DNA of 64,000 nucleotides from an uncultured Clostridia bacterium (GTDB lineage Bacteria > Bacillota > Clostridia > Oscillospirales > Ruminococcaceae), in contig CANQXS010000004.1 of assembly GCA_947627875.1 (NCBI GenBank), positions 80,041-144,040 of the forward strand, written 5' to 3'. The notes beneath the pieces were generated by a model. The model was not told where the DNA came from. It did not search any database and saw only the letters and a program-made list of their open reading frames with translations. The translations under genes were made by a program, and so were the position numbers. Below, in pieces: positions 10,703 to 20,383 of this stretch (the first letter of the stretch is position 1; every line of letters starts with the position of its first letter).

Positions 10703-13700
10703 TCAGGCGGTCCCGCCGGAGTCCTTCACCTCTGCTTTTTTTGGCGCGCGGGGGTCGACTCTGAGCTTACCCTCCCTGAGCGAAACTCCGCAGAGCCCCT
10801 CTCTTATCGCACGGTAATACCAGGCTGCGGAGCCGGTGTAAATCGACCAGCCGCCGCGCCCGAAGCAGTTTTTGTTTGCATAAACGTCGCCGCAGAGGTA
10901 ATAAGGCTCGGTTTTGTATCTGTCCCAGCCGGCAAGAGCGCGGTTTATCGGGCTGAGCGCCTCAAGGATATTTTCGCCCTCCTCGGTAAGCCCCGCCTTC
11001 AGGCAAGCAATTCCGAGCCACACAGCGCCGTGGGTATACTGCCCGCCGTTTTCGCGCATTCCCGAGGGATAGAACCTGACGTAGCCCGGATCGGGCTCGG
11101 CGCCGTCGGAAAAAGCGGGCGTAAACAGCTTTACGACTCCTCGCTTTATATCCGCAAGCTCGGAATAGGCGCGTTCGAGCGCAGCCCTTGCAAAGCCTTC
11201 GCCTCCGAGACCTGCAAACTCCGCAAAAGCCTGAGCTATTGCGTCGATGCTGCACTCCCGGTTCTTCGGCGAGCCGAGCTCCGAGCCGTCGTCGAAATAA
11301 CCCCTCAGATACTGCCCCTGCTCCCTGCCGCGGCTCTCGACTACTTCGCAGAGCTTTTCGGCGCTCTCCGCGAGCTTTTCGGCGTAATCGCAGTCGCCGA
11401 GGCGCTTTGAAAGCTCGGAAAACCTTTTCAGAACTATTATAAAGAATTCGCTGAGCCAGACCGATTCGCCCCTGCCGTCCTTCCCGACCGAGCCGAAGCC
11501 GTCGTTCCAGTCGCCCGTCCCGATGAGCATAAGCCCGTTTTCGCCGGTCTTTCCGAGCCTGAAGTCGATTGCCCTGCGGCAGTGCTCATAAACGCTGTCG
11601 CGCCGAGAGGTCCTGAAAACCTCGCCGTAGCGCTCGCTTTCGCCCTCTTTGAGCTCTATTCCGTCGCACCAGCAGACCTTAAGCTCCAAAAGCCCGAGGT
11701 CGCCCGTCTTGTCGGCGTATTCGCAGACCGCATAGGGCAGCCAGAGCGCGTCGTCCGAGATTCGGGTGCGTATCCCGCGGGGCTTTCGGTTCACTACTGT
11801 ATGCCACCAGTGCATAACGTCGCCCTCTTTGAACTGCGCGGTACAGCAGCGAAGAATCTGTGTCTTTAACGCCCCGGGGTTCTCCGAGACTATCCCGACG
11901 ACGTCCTGAAGCTGGTCGCGGAAGCCGTATGCGCCGGAACACTGATAGAACCCCGTTCGGGCGTAGATGCGCGCGTGGAGCGCCTGATACCTGAGCCAGA
12001 CGTTCGCGAGAAGGTCGGTGTATTCGCTGTCCGTTTTGATCTCGATCTTTCGCTCGCGGGTGTCGGTCTGAACGCGGAACCTGCGCGGCATTTCGAGGGC
12101 GGCGCGCTCCGAAAGCCCGTAAGAGAGGTAAAAGCTGAGGCTTTCCCCGTCGCCTACATCGCACCACACCGCCCCTATAAGCCCCGAGGACGGCTCGGCG
12201 CATTCCTCCCATTTTCCGCAGAGAAAGCTCTCGCGGTCGGTGCAGGCGCAGGCGCTCTTTGAAGCGCTCAGATACATATACCCGGGAATTTCCGAGGCGG
12301 GCGAGCCGAGAATAAGCCCGTTTTCGGTCTTTTTCGGAATTATCATATCGGCGCGGGAACGGTCGGCGCCCATACAGGGTTCAACGTAATAGCAGAGCTT
12401 CCCCTTTCCTCTCAGCCTGAGCTCGACCGAGATTTTTTTGCACATTCCCTTCGCCGAAACGCCGACTTCGGTGCGGCATTCGTAGCCTTCGCCGCGCGAG
12501 TAATACTCCGCCTTATAGGGCGAGAACACCGCCGCCGCTCCCCTTATGAGGTCGAAGATCCCGCCGTCGGTCTTAAGGAGGAGCCGCTCGCCGAGGTTGT
12601 CGCGCTCGGGGTCGTTGTCCCAAGGGGTCAGGCGGTTTTCGCGGGAGTTGAAAGCGTAGGTGAACCCGAGCGAGCCCTCCGAAACGAGCGTTCCGAAGAC
12701 AGGGTTAGATAAAATATGACACCATGGCAGCGGCGGCTTTTCATTGACGACATAAGCCGAGCCGGTAAAGCCTCCCCGCGCAACGGGCAGCTCTACCTTC
12801 TGCGGAATGGGACCCGATCCCTTTATTTCGGCATAGCTCAAGGTGTTTATTTCGGGCTGCTCCGAGGCTATCTCGTCGGTGCAGATATGGCAGGCGGCGG
12901 CGCGGCAGAGGTCAAAAAGACATTCACGCGCCCTCGAAAGATCGAGCGGGAGTATCCCTCCGCTCGAATACACCGAGCCCTCGAGCCCGAGCTCCTTTGC
13001 GGCAGAGATGAGCTCGGAATAATGAGCGCGCTCGTATCTTCCGCCGTCGTCGAAGGCAAAAACGAGCTGAACAGAAAGCCCGCAGAGCCTTAAAAGCTTA
13101 TATGCGCCGAGGTAAGCCGAAAGCTTCTGCGAGTCGTTGCGGGAATTCAGGACTACGAGCGCCATAGGGATATCCGTCGCGACGGAGAGCTCCCAAAGAG
13201 CCCTCAGCGGGAGCTTATTTTTTATCACTGCCTCCCGCTTTTCGGGGGTAGTCTCCCCTCCGAAGAGAATATGGGGCAGGAGCGCCGAGGCGACCCTTCC
13301 TGCGGCGGTGTCGAGGCGGGGCAGAGCGCAGAATTTCGGGCGTCTGCGGCGTATCTCGGAGACTCGGTTTATAAGCTCCTCCCTCGAATCGGCGCAGACC
13401 AAAAACAGCGTAAGCTCGGCTTCGGCTTTCGGCGGAAGCTCGAGCGAAGCGCGGATAAACACGCAGGGGTCGGGCTCGCAGATCAGGCTCGGCGGTATCT
13501 CTTTAAATCGCCTGCCGATGCCGGCAATACCGTCGGGGCGGTCGAGCACCTCGCCGCGGTCAAAGCTCACGCATTCCTTTACCTCCTCGACGAAGCCTAT
13601 CCCCAGCCATATCTTCTTTTCGCCGTTCACCCTCGTTGCAATAACGGTGTTCCACTCGGGGTCGCGCTCGAGCCGCAAAAACATCTTTGAAAACGCGGGG

Positions 13701-16700
13701 TGAGCCTCCTCGGCGGCGTCGGACTGAAGCGAAGGCTCGATATAGTTTATAATCGAAACCGGCAGCGCCTCGGCTGTCTCGTTTCTGAGGGCGAAGGTGC
13801 GCAGTTCGCAGGGATATTCCGAATGGAGCCTCAGCCTCATTCCGGCGGAGAGCTTTTTTGTGTTGCGGTAAAAAGCCGCTCCCTCCTCGCTGAATTCCGC
13901 GCAGAGACCTTTGGCTTTATCGGGAAGCCAGCTCAGCGAAAGCGCGTCGCCGCCGTCGCTGATAAAGCTGAATATCCCCGTAGGTCTCATCATAAGGTCG
14001 CGGGTGCGGCGGTAGACGTTTTCTGAGCGGTAAAGCGAAGCGCAGGCGCCGTTGTCGGCTATCATCAGGGTCATCTCGCCGTTGCAGATAAGCTTTACCC
14101 TCGGCTTTGAAAGGCTGAAGCCGCTCAGAATCTCGGTCTCGCTCTCCCTCGGCTCGGGGGCGGTCTGCTTCGGCTTCAAAAGGTTGTTTTCAAAGACTGC
14201 CGTGCCGAGGTGGAAGCGCTCGTCGAGCAGTTCGAGTGCTCCCCTTACTCGCAGGTCGCGCATAAACCTCTTCTGAATTATCCCGCCGCCGAGGTAATTG
14301 TCGAGCGAGCAGAGGCTCATTCCGACGTGGTGCGCCATATAGCTGCGGACCGGCTCCGGCTTTTCAGAGCCCGAAGCCGTAAAATCGAGCGCTTCATAGA
14401 GACCGTATGAGCCGTACATTCCGTATTCCGCTATTCTGCGGAGGTTTTCGGGACCCTCAGCGCCCGCAAAGCATAGCGAAATATATGTCGAATAGGGCGA
14501 AACGACATAGCTGTTTTCGAGCCCCCGCCTTACGCCCGTATTCGGGACGCCGTGCGCCATATAGCGGTAATTGAGCGCGCTGTCGAAGCTGTAATAGCCG
14601 CTCTCCGAAATACCGTAGGGTCTGCCGAGGCTTTTCGCGTATTTTTTCTGCACCCAGAGCGCATATCTAAGGCTCTCGCCGAAGAGAGACCCCTCGGGGC
14701 TCTTTAAGAATATCTCGGGCATAAAGAATTCAAACATCGTCCCCGAATACGAAGCCGCGCCGCCGAAAAATCCCGAGGAGAGCATCGAGCGGGAGAGCCT
14801 CAGCCAATGGCTTTTCGGTACCTGCCGCGAGGCTATCGCCCAGAACGAGGTCAGCCTCGCCTCGCTCATAAGGTAGTCGTAGCGGTTGGGGCTCTGACTG
14901 AGGGCTTTCGGGTCGATCCCTATCGCCATAAGCCCGCGGACGCCGTCGTAAAACGCCGAGAAGTCGCAGGAGCTGATGATCTCCTCTATCCTCGAAACGA
15001 GCCTATTTGCCCTGCGGTCGTTTCCGAGCTCCTTAAGCCCCTCTTTCAGCGCAACGAGGCAGCAGATAAAATTGCCGCTGTCTACGCTCGAAACATAGGG
15101 TTGAGGGCAGATCTCAAGGGTCTGGGTATCGTACCAGTTGTAGAGATTGCCGCGGTATTTTTCGAGCCGACCGACGGTGTTAAGCGTTCTTTCGAGGCGC
15201 GAGAGCGCGGCCTCGGGATTTATGAGCCTGCGGTCGCAAGCCGCGAGCACCGAGAGCATATAAAGCCCGATATTCGTCGGCGAGGTCCTGTGGGCGACGC
15301 GGTATACCGGCGAAAACTGTACGTTGTCGGGCGGGAGGTCGTTGTCGGCGCGGGTGACGTATTTTTCAAAGAAGCCCCACATATCCGCAAACTGCTTCGA
15401 GAGCTCGCGGGCGTCGCGGTATTTCGGGGTCTTGTCCGAAAGGGCTATCCCCGCGTCGTTGAGCGAAAGAAGCGCAGGCATCGACGAAAAAACCGCGCCC
15501 ATAAGCCTTATGAAATAATCGGGCGACCAAAGGAGCGAAAGCGCCGAGAGCTCTGCCCAGAGATAAAACCTTATCGGATTCGAGCCCGCCCGCTCAGAGG
15601 CGTCGGAGGTCGTCCAGTCCAAAAGCCGCCTGCCGGTTATAAGCCTCAGAAGGGCGGTAAAGATTGCTCTTACCGACTTTACCGAAAGTGTCGGGAGCAT
15701 TACCGTGCTGTAAAGGATATACCGAAGGTTCTGCGACGCCGAGCTCAAAAGTCCGGAATAGAATCGCCGCCCGAGGGCGCGGTCGGAAAGAAACGCCGAA
15801 ACGGTCCCCATTACCGACGGGAACAGCCAAAAGATCAGCGCGGCAAGGGCGGTTACCGCGGCGGAAGTCGGATATATAAAGAAGCCGAGAAACATCGCCG
15901 AAAAGACCGCGGGCGGCGTTGCGGCGCGGCGAAGATTGTCGGCGAGCTTGAGCTTTGAGAGGACTCCGTATTTTTTTGAGAACAGCTCGGGAAGGTTCTG
16001 AAAATCGCCGCGTATCCAGCGGTCGGCGCGGCGGTAATAGCTCTGGGGAGTGCTCGGAAACCCCTCGGTAAAGCAGACATCGCCGGCGTAGGCGGTCCTT
16101 AAGAGCTCGCCCTCGAGGATATCATGAGAAAGTATCCGCTCGCTCTTAAGGCTGCCGGTGCATTCGAGCAGTGCGGCGACGCTGATAAGCCCCTTTCCGC
16201 AGAAGGTACCGCTGCCGAAAACGTCCTGATAAAGGTTTGACGATTCCTCGTCGTAGCTCGAGCGCGAGCCTATCCCGCCGAGGCTTTTTGCAAATTCTGT
16301 CCTCAGGGAATCTCCCAAGCGGGTGACCATTCGCGGGCAGATTATCCCGTAGCCCGAAACGACTCTGCCGTTTTCTATTCTTACCCTGTTCGACGGGTGG
16401 AGCGCTATCGAGAGAAGCTCGGTGACGGAATCCATAAGCGGCTGGGTATCGCTGTCGACGGCGCATATATATTCCGTCCCGACAAGGCGCTCGGCTGCGC
16501 CGAGAGCGGCGTAAAAATCGCCCTCACCGGTCTTCATATACTTTGCGGCGTCCATAAGAGCGCCCCGCTTTCTGAGAGCACCCATATATTCCTGCTGGGT
16601 CTCGGAAAAGCTCCGCTTTCTTACGATGCAGGAAAACTTTCCCTCGCATATTCCGTTGAGCCTCGAAACCGTTTCGCCGAGGCTTTCGATAACCGCGCGG

Positions 16701-17770
16701 TCCTCGGAGGTCGTCGGGACCTGTTCGGCGTGAAGGTCGGCGAGCGCGCAGATCAGAATGTTCTCCGAGGGGTTGAGGCAGTGGAGCTTTAAAAGGCGGT
16801 CGTAAAGGCGTTCGGCGTCTTCGGGGTCAGAGACCGCCGCCGAAAGGACTATCGCGGTTTTTGTATTTTTTACCTCCTCCGAGCGCGAATCGAAGCGCAT
16901 AAGGCGGGAAGCTCCCCTGCCTCGCCTAAGGATCATATCGCTGAAAGGGCGGAGGGCTTCTACTGCCGGAAGGAACAGGAGCAAAGCCGCCGCAGGAACA
17001 TCTGCCCAAAGAGCCGTAATAACCGAAACCGCCGCAGCAGCGGCAAAGAGCGCAAGGGCGCAGGCGAGCGCAGCGCTCTCGGGGAGAAAGCCTTTTCGGG
17101 AGGGAAAGCTGTTTATATCAAGGTCTGTTCCGCGGTATTTTTCAAGGAGATCGTCGCAGAGCCTGAGCTCGTCGATACCGAGCTCCTCAGACGCGCCGTA
17201 GACCGCCTCTCGGTAGCAAAGTCGGGTGCGCGGGTCGCTTTCGCGGTAGGCTCTGTCCTCCGAGAGCTTTATCGCGACAGGGTTTAAAACGTCGTTTATC
17301 CTCACGGCGTCGAGGCTGCCGAGGCTCCCCAAGAGCGTAATGCAGCGGATAAGCTCCCTGTCCCAATTTTTCACAAGGAGGCATATTCTTTCGACAAGGG
17401 TATAGGTAAGCCCGAAGGCGAGATATTCAAATTCGCAGCCGTATACCCTGCGGTTTTCGCAGGCTTTGCGAAGGGCAAGGAGCGCGCCGTCGGTATCGGG
17501 GAGGCGGTCTTCCGAGGCGCGGAGCAGCGCTTCGGCAAGCTTAAAGCCGCCGTCGAGGTATACTTTGCGGCTGTCTTTCGGCGACGGGCGGACATCGGCG
17601 CAGCTCAGGACGGTGTGAAAATTATCGGCAAAGAAAGCCGCGGCGTCGTTCGGAACGCCCGAGGCGCAGAGCTCGGAATATATCCTCTTCAGGGTCTTTA
17701 TCCGCTTTGCCGTTCTTCGGGCGAGCTTTTTTATGCTCACAAGTCCCGCTTTTCTGCCGCCTTTGCTCAT
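10703..17770 (-). CDS. Cyclic beta-1,2-glucan synthase-type protein (GT84 - glycoamylase-like - GH94)
   Basis: Resembles NdvB/ChvB enzymes, which polymerise, cyclise and trim beta-1,2-glucan at the membrane. Residues 1-230 are an N-terminal region. Hydrophobic segments at about 233-275 and 610-700 bracket a glycosyltransferase domain with AVDSDTQ (DxD-like, 438-444) and RRADRW (QxxRW-like, 580-585). A glycoamylase-like middle domain follows (motifs VAHRTSPTNIG and GTMFEFFMPE). The C-terminal GH94 phosphorylase-like half contains TPWDNDPERD and the general-acid motif TGDWNDG (Asp about 2090). At 2,355 residues it is shorter than rhizobial enzymes (about 2,800). GCGAAAGGAAG precedes the ATG. 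The gene stands alone between hairpins. Family is confident; the actual product (cyclic glucan, linear glucan or phosphorolysis) is inferred. Confidence 0.85.
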   Translation of the reverse strand: MSKGGRKAGLVSIKKLARRTAKRIKTLKRIYSELCASGVPNDAAAFFADNFHTVLSCADVRPSPKDSRKVYLDGGFKLAEALLRASEDRLPDTDGALLALRKACENRRVYGCEFEYLAFGLTYTLVERICLLVKNWDRELIRCITLLGSLGSLDAVRINDVLNPVAIKLSEDRAYRESDPRTRLCYREAVYGASEELGIDELRLCDDLLEKYRGTDLDINSFPSRKGFLPESAALACALALFAAAAAVSVITALWADVPAAALLLFLPAVEALRPFSDMILRRGRGASRLMRFDSRSEEVKNTKTAIVLSAAVSDPEDAERLYDRLLKLHCLNPSENILICALADLHAEQVPTTSEDRAVIESLGETVSRLNGICEGKFSCIVRKRSFSETQQEYMGALRKRGALMDAAKYMKTGEGDFYAALGAAERLVGTEYICAVDSDTQPLMDSVTELLSIALHPSNRVRIENGRVVSGYGIICPRMVTRLGDSLRTEFAKSLGGIGSRSSYDEESSNLYQDVFGSGTFCGKGLISVAALLECTGSLKSERILSHDILEGELLRTAYAGDVCFTEGFPSTPQSYYRRADRWIRGDFQNLPELFSKKYGVLSKLKLADNLRRAATPPAVFSAMFLGFFIYPTSAAVTALAALIFWLFPSVMGTVSAFLSDRALGRRFYSGLLSSASQNLRYILYSTVMLPTLSVKSVRAIFTALLRLITGRRLLDWTTSDASERAGSNPIRFYLWAELSALSLLWSPDYFIRLMGAVFSSMPALLSLNDAGIALSDKTPKYRDARELSKQFADMWGFFEKYVTRADNDLPPDNVQFSPVYRVAHRTSPTNIGLYMLSVLAACDRRLINPEAALSRLERTLNTVGRLEKYRGNLYNWYDTQTLEICPQPYVSSVDSGNFICCLVALKEGLKELGNDRRANRLVSRIEEIISSCDFSAFYDGVRGLMAIGIDPKALSQSPNRYDYLMSEARLTSFWAIASRQVPKSHWLRLSRSMLSSGFFGGAASYSGTMFEFFMPEIFLKSPEGSLFGESLRYALWVQKKYAKSLGRPYGISESGYYSFDSALNYRYMAHGVPNTGVRRGLENSYVVSPYSTYISLCFAGAEGPENLRRIAEYGMYGSYGLYEALDFTASGSEKPEPVRSYMAHHVGMSLCSLDNYLGGGIIQKRFMRDLRVRGALELLDERFHLGTAVFENNLLKPKQTAPEPRESETEILSGFSLSKPRVKLICNGEMTLMIADNGACASLYRSENVYRRTRDLMMRPTGIFSFISDGGDALSLSWLPDKAKGLCAEFSEEGAAFYRNTKKLSAGMRLRLHSEYPCELRTFALRNETAEALPVSIINYIEPSLQSDAAEEAHPAFSKMFLRLERDPEWNTVIATRVNGEKKIWLGIGFVEEVKECVSFDRGEVLDRPDGIAGIGRRFKEIPPSLICEPDPCVFIRASLELPPKAEAELTLFLVCADSREELINRVSEIRRRRPKFCALPRLDTAAGRVASALLPHILFGGETTPEKREAVIKNKLPLRALWELSVATDIPMALVVLNSRNDSQKLSAYLGAYKLLRLCGLSVQLVFAFDDGGRYERAHYSELISAAKELGLEGSVYSSGGILPLDLSRARECLFDLCRAAACHICTDEIASEQPEINTLSYAEIKGSGPIPQKVELPVARGGFTGSAYVVNEKPPLPWCHILSNPVFGTLVSEGSLGFTYAFNSRENRLTPWDNDPERDNLGERLLLKTDGGIFDLIRGAAAVFSPYKAEYYSRGEGYECRTEVGVSAKGMCKKISVELRLRGKGKLCYYVEPCMGADRSRADMIIPKKTENGLILGSPASEIPGYMYLSASKSACACTDRESFLCGKWEECAEPSSGLIGAVWCDVGDGESLSFYLSYGLSERAALEMPRRFRVQTDTRERKIEIKTDSEYTDLLANVWLRYQALHARIYARTGFYQCSGAYGFRDQLQDVVGIVSENPGALKTQILRCCTAQFKEGDVMHWWHTVVNRKPRGIRTRISDDALWLPYAVCEYADKTGDLGLLELKVCWCDGIELKEGESERYGEVFRTSRRDSVYEHCRRAIDFRLGKTGENGLMLIGTGDWNDGFGSVGKDGRGESVWLSEFFIIVLKRFSELSKRLGDCDYAEKLAESAEKLCEVVESRGREQGQYLRGYFDDGSELGSPKNRECSIDAIAQAFAEFAGLGGEGFARAALERAYSELADIKRGVVKLFTPAFSDGAEPDPGYVRFYPSGMRENGGQYTHGAVWLGIACLKAGLTEEGENILEALSPINRALAGWDRYKTEPYYLCGDVYANKNCFGRGGWSIYTGSAAWYYRAIREGLCGVSLREGKLRVDPRAPKKAEVKDSGGTA

Positions 17771-17868
17771 ATTTAATACTTCCTTTCGCGCAGAATTTCG
17801 AGGATAGTATTTCCTTCTGCGGAAAAATTATGCGTTTTAAAGCTCCCTGCGCCTTCGGGGCGAAGCCC

Positions 17869-17946
17869 GCGCGCCGAGGGCGCGCCCGCCGCGCTTGCGC
17901 GGCGGCTGCCGCCCCCCTTTGGGGGCGGCAGGGGGCTTCGCCCCCC
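17869..17946. repeat. Four consecutive GC-rich perfect hairpins
   Basis: Adjacent palindromes occur at 17869-17885, 17886-17905, 17906-17931 and 17931-17946, each with a 2-4 nt loop. They sit in the 326-bp gap between divergent genes. The array is far denser than a terminator needs and has no U-run. It resembles intergenic palindromic repeat families; its function is unknown. Confidence 0.8.
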
Positions 17947-18030
17947 GCACTCCGCCGTTTCCCCTGCCCCTCCCTCAAAAATATTTGCAGTTTGCACAAA
18001 TGCCGACACCCTCGGCGAGTTTCATTCTAC

Positions 18031-18059
18031 TTGCATTTTCCGCGTTAGTGTGCTATAGT
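18031..18059 (+). promoter_or_regulatory. Promoter of the phosphoglycerate mutase gene
   Basis: TTGCAT (18031-18036), 17-nt spacer, TATAGT (18054-18059), 37 nt before the ATG. Confidence 0.65.
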
Positions 18060-18096
18060 TGGAAACGAAAAAACTGATTCCGAAGGAGTTTTTGAT

Positions 18097-19305
18097 ATGA
18101 AATATGTTGTTCTGCTCTGCGACGGCATGGCCGACTACCCCGTCCCCGAGCTTTTGGGGCTCACTCCGATGGCAAAGGCAAAAAAGCCGAATATGGATAA
18201 GCTCGCGGCGCGCGCGGAAGTCGGTCTTGTAAAGACCGTTGCCGACGGGCTCAAGCCGGGCAGCGACGTCGCCAACCTCTCGGTCCTCGGCTACGACCCC
18301 GCTCTCTATTATTCCGGACGTTCGCCTCTCGAGGCGGGCTCTATCGGAATAGATATGAAACCCACCGACGTCTCTCTGAGGTGCAATCTCGTCACCCTCT
18401 CTGACGAAGAGAATTACGAAGACAAAACGATGGTCGATTACTGCGCCGGAGACATCTCCACCGCCGATGCAAGAGTGCTCGTCAACTTCCTCAAGGAGGT
18501 ATTCGACAACGACGAGTTTACGCTCTATTCCGGCGTAAGCTACCGCCACTGCCTTATCTGGGACCACGGCACCCTCGACCTCGGCACCCTCACCCCGCCT
18601 CACGACATCACCGGCAAGCCGCTCAAAGGTCACCTTCCGGAGCACCCCAACACCGCAAAGCTCTACGATATGATGAAGCGCAGCTACGACGTATTAAAGA
18701 ACCACCCGCTCAACCTCGAAAGGGTCAAGCGCGGCGAGCGCCCCGCAAATTCGATGTGGTTCTGGGGCGAAGGAGTTAGAAAGCCCCTCGCATCGTTCAA
18801 AGAAAAATACGGCGTAAGCGGAACGATGATCTCCGCCGTCGACCTTTTGAAGGGGATCGGCAAGTTCTCGGGAATGAACGTCGTGAACGTCGAGGGCGCA
18901 ACGGGTTACCTCGACACCAACTTCGGGGGCAAGGCTCAGGCGGCAATAGACGCTCTTAAAAACGGCAGCGACTTTGTTTATATCCACGTTGAAGCGCCGG
19001 ACGAATGCGGTCACAGATACGAGATCGAAAACAAGGTGAAGTCGGTCGAGCTTATAGACGAAAAGATCCTCGGTCCGCTCCTTAAAGCTCTCGAGGAATA
19101 CGACGACTATAAAATTATGATACTCCCCGACCACCCGACGCCGCTCTCTTTGAGAACTCACACCAACGACCCCGTGCCTTACCTCATTTATCACAAAAAG
19201 GCGGAGAAAAACGGCGTTGAAACATTCAGCGAGGAGTCGGCAAAATCGACCGGCATATTCGCGCCGATAGGTCACGAGCTTATGGAAAAATTCATAAAGG
19301 GATAA
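18097..19305 (+). CDS. Cofactor-independent phosphoglycerate mutase, archaeal-type (ApgM family)
   Basis: Interconverts 3- and 2-phosphoglycerate in glycolysis and belongs to the alkaline-phosphatase superfamily. The N-terminal metal motif is VVLLCDGMADYP, with the phosphate-accepting region DVANLSVLGYDP (Ser near residue 68). C-terminal metal ligands lie in EAPDECGHR (about 310) and ILPDHPTP (about 347), with a further His in GHELMEKF. The 402-residue length matches ApgM rather than the roughly 510-residue GpmI. CGAAGGAG precedes the ATG. The gene is single, between a promoter and a terminator. Some family members are annotated as homoserine kinase-like; the mutase role is favoured. Confidence 0.88.
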   Translation: MKYVVLLCDGMADYPVPELLGLTPMAKAKKPNMDKLAARAEVGLVKTVADGLKPGSDVANLSVLGYDPALYYSGRSPLEAGSIGIDMKPTDVSLRCNLVTLSDEENYEDKTMVDYCAGDISTADARVLVNFLKEVFDNDEFTLYSGVSYRHCLIWDHGTLDLGTLTPPHDITGKPLKGHLPEHPNTAKLYDMMKRSYDVLKNHPLNLERVKRGERPANSMWFWGEGVRKPLASFKEKYGVSGTMISAVDLLKGIGKFSGMNVVNVEGATGYLDTNFGGKAQAAIDALKNGSDFVYIHVEAPDECGHRYEIENKVKSVELIDEKILGPLLKALEEYDDYKIMILPDHPTPLSLRTHTNDPVPYLIYHKKAEKNGVETFSEESAKSTGIFAPIGHELMEKFIKG

Positions 19306-19309
19306 AAAC

Positions 19310-19340
19310 AGCCGCCCTGCGTTGAATCACGGGGCGGTCG
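19310..19340 (+). terminator. Terminator after the mutase gene
   Basis: GCCGCCCTG and CACGGGGCGGTC form a stem around TTGAAT a few bases beyond the stop codon, followed by a short T-rich tail. It may also serve convergent thiT. Confidence 0.6.
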
Positions 19341-19370
19341 ATTTATACCGTGACTGAATTGGTAAAGGGA

Positions 19371-19937
19371 TTATTTGGCAGGCTGGAAGTATTTTTTGAG
19401 CGGCTTGTAAATCAGCGCGGCTACAACCGCGGTGATGACCGTTTCAGCGCCCATATACCAGCCGTTATATGCAAGCGAATAGACAACGCTTGTCATACCG
19501 TAATCGTTCGGCCAGAGAGCGTCCCAGATCCATACGCCGGTGACGAAATGGCAGACAAAGCGAAGCAGGAATGTCACAACTATTCCGAGAACAAGCTCAA
19601 GAACGCCGTTGTTGAACTTTCCTTTAAACATTCCGGCAAGACCGATAACGGTATAGGCAATAACATAATCGAAGAGAATAATTGCAATTACCATAAGTGC
19701 CGAAGTGCCGTAGCGGACGTTGTCGAGACCCAAAACAAGCTGCAAAAGGCTGTAGACGAACCCGCTGAGAAGTCCCCATTTCCAGCCGTAGCGGAAAGAT
19801 ATGATGACAAGCGGAAGCATACTTACTATTGTAAGTCCGCCGCCCATAGGCATATCGATCTTAAACAGGCTGAGGATAGTGCCGACAGCAATCAAAAGAG
19901 CGCTCTCGACAAGCATAAGTACCTTTTTGTTTTTCAT
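19371..19937 (-). CDS. thiT: Energy-coupling thiamine transporter S component ThiT
   Basis: Substrate-binding membrane subunit that captures thiamine and docks on the ECF energising module, which is encoded elsewhere. The 188-residue product has about six hydrophobic helices. The N-terminal pattern KIDMPMGGGLTIVSMLPLV and the FRYGWKWGLLSG loop are characteristic of ThiT. A TPP riboswitch directly upstream supports the substrate assignment independently. TTAAGGAGG lies just before the ATG. It is a single-gene unit, convergent with the mutase gene. Confidence 0.93.
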   Translation of the reverse strand: MKNKKVLMLVESALLIAVGTILSLFKIDMPMGGGLTIVSMLPLVIISFRYGWKWGLLSGFVYSLLQLVLGLDNVRYGTSALMVIAIILFDYVIAYTVIGLAGMFKGKFNNGVLELVLGIVVTFLLRFVCHFVTGVWIWDALWPNDYGMTSVVYSLAYNGWYMGAETVITAVVAALIYKPLKKYFQPAK

Positions 19938-19967
19938 TTAAATTTCCTCCTTAAGGGCGGGGCAAAT

Positions 19968-20006
19968 GAAAAAAGCCCCAAAAATGATTTCGTCATTCCT
20001 GAGGGC
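19968..20006 (-). terminator. Riboswitch-controlled terminator upstream of thiT
   Basis: On the transcribed strand GCCCTCAGGAATGA pairs with TCATTTTTGGGGC, followed by TTTTTTC. It lies between the TPP aptamer and thiT, as expected for an intrinsic terminator formed when thiamine pyrophosphate is bound. Confidence 0.8.
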
Positions 20007-20025
20007 AAATCAACATATAAAGCAA

Positions 20026-20112
20026 AAGCTCCCTACGCCGGTATTAACCGAATCAGGTTTAAGGGTCAAAGATCGCATCTTTATCTCAACTCGTCAACGA
20101 GTCCCCCTGTTT
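20026..20112 (-). promoter_or_regulatory. TPP (THI-element) riboswitch
   Basis: The reverse strand reads GGGGGACTCG, TTGAGATAAAGATG, GACCCTTAAACCTGAT and TACCGGCGTAGGGAGC in order. These are the conserved blocks of the thiamine pyrophosphate aptamer: the CTGAGA-type loop, the ACC..AACCTGAT core and GCGTAGGGA. It precedes thiT and a terminator, so high TPP should switch transcription off. Confidence 0.95.
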
Positions 20113-20123
20113 TGACGGGGAAT

Positions 20124-20152
20124 ATAATACCACAGCGGTAATTATTTGTCAA
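20124..20152 (-). promoter_or_regulatory. Promoter of the thiT transcript
   Basis: TTGACA (20147-20152), 17-nt spacer, TATTAT (20124-20129), placing the start of RNA just ahead of the TPP aptamer. Confidence 0.75.
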
Positions 20153-20285
20153 GCGTTTTTCGGGAGTAATTTTGAGCACGATAATTCGGTGCAGCCTGTA
20201 TATTCGCGTATAGAATATGCACAACCGTAAAGCCGTATGATTTTCGCCGCTAATAGCACTCGACAGCCGAAAGAATTATGGTGGA

Positions 20286-20375
20286 TCATTAGTTGGCGGC
20301 GGCTAACTTGCTGCTTTTTGCTGCTCTCCAAGCGGCTTTTATCAGGGCGGCAAGTTAGCTGCGACTAACCAACGA
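20286..20375. repeat. Imperfect inverted repeat with GCTAACTTGC arms
   Basis: TTAGTTGGCGGCGGCTAACTTGC is matched in inverted orientation by GGCAAGTTAGCTGCGACTAACC about 50 nt away. Each arm also contains its own partial palindrome (GTTAG-N6-CTAAC in the second). It lies directly upstream of a decayed hydrolase gene. It could be a small mobile-element end or a pair of repressor sites. Confidence 0.55.
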
Positions 20376-20383
20376 TAGAAACG

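Noticed and set aside
10637..15958. Rightward open frames opposite the glucan synthase gene
   Set aside because: Antisense shadows in GC-rich DNA; no family motifs and no initiation signals.
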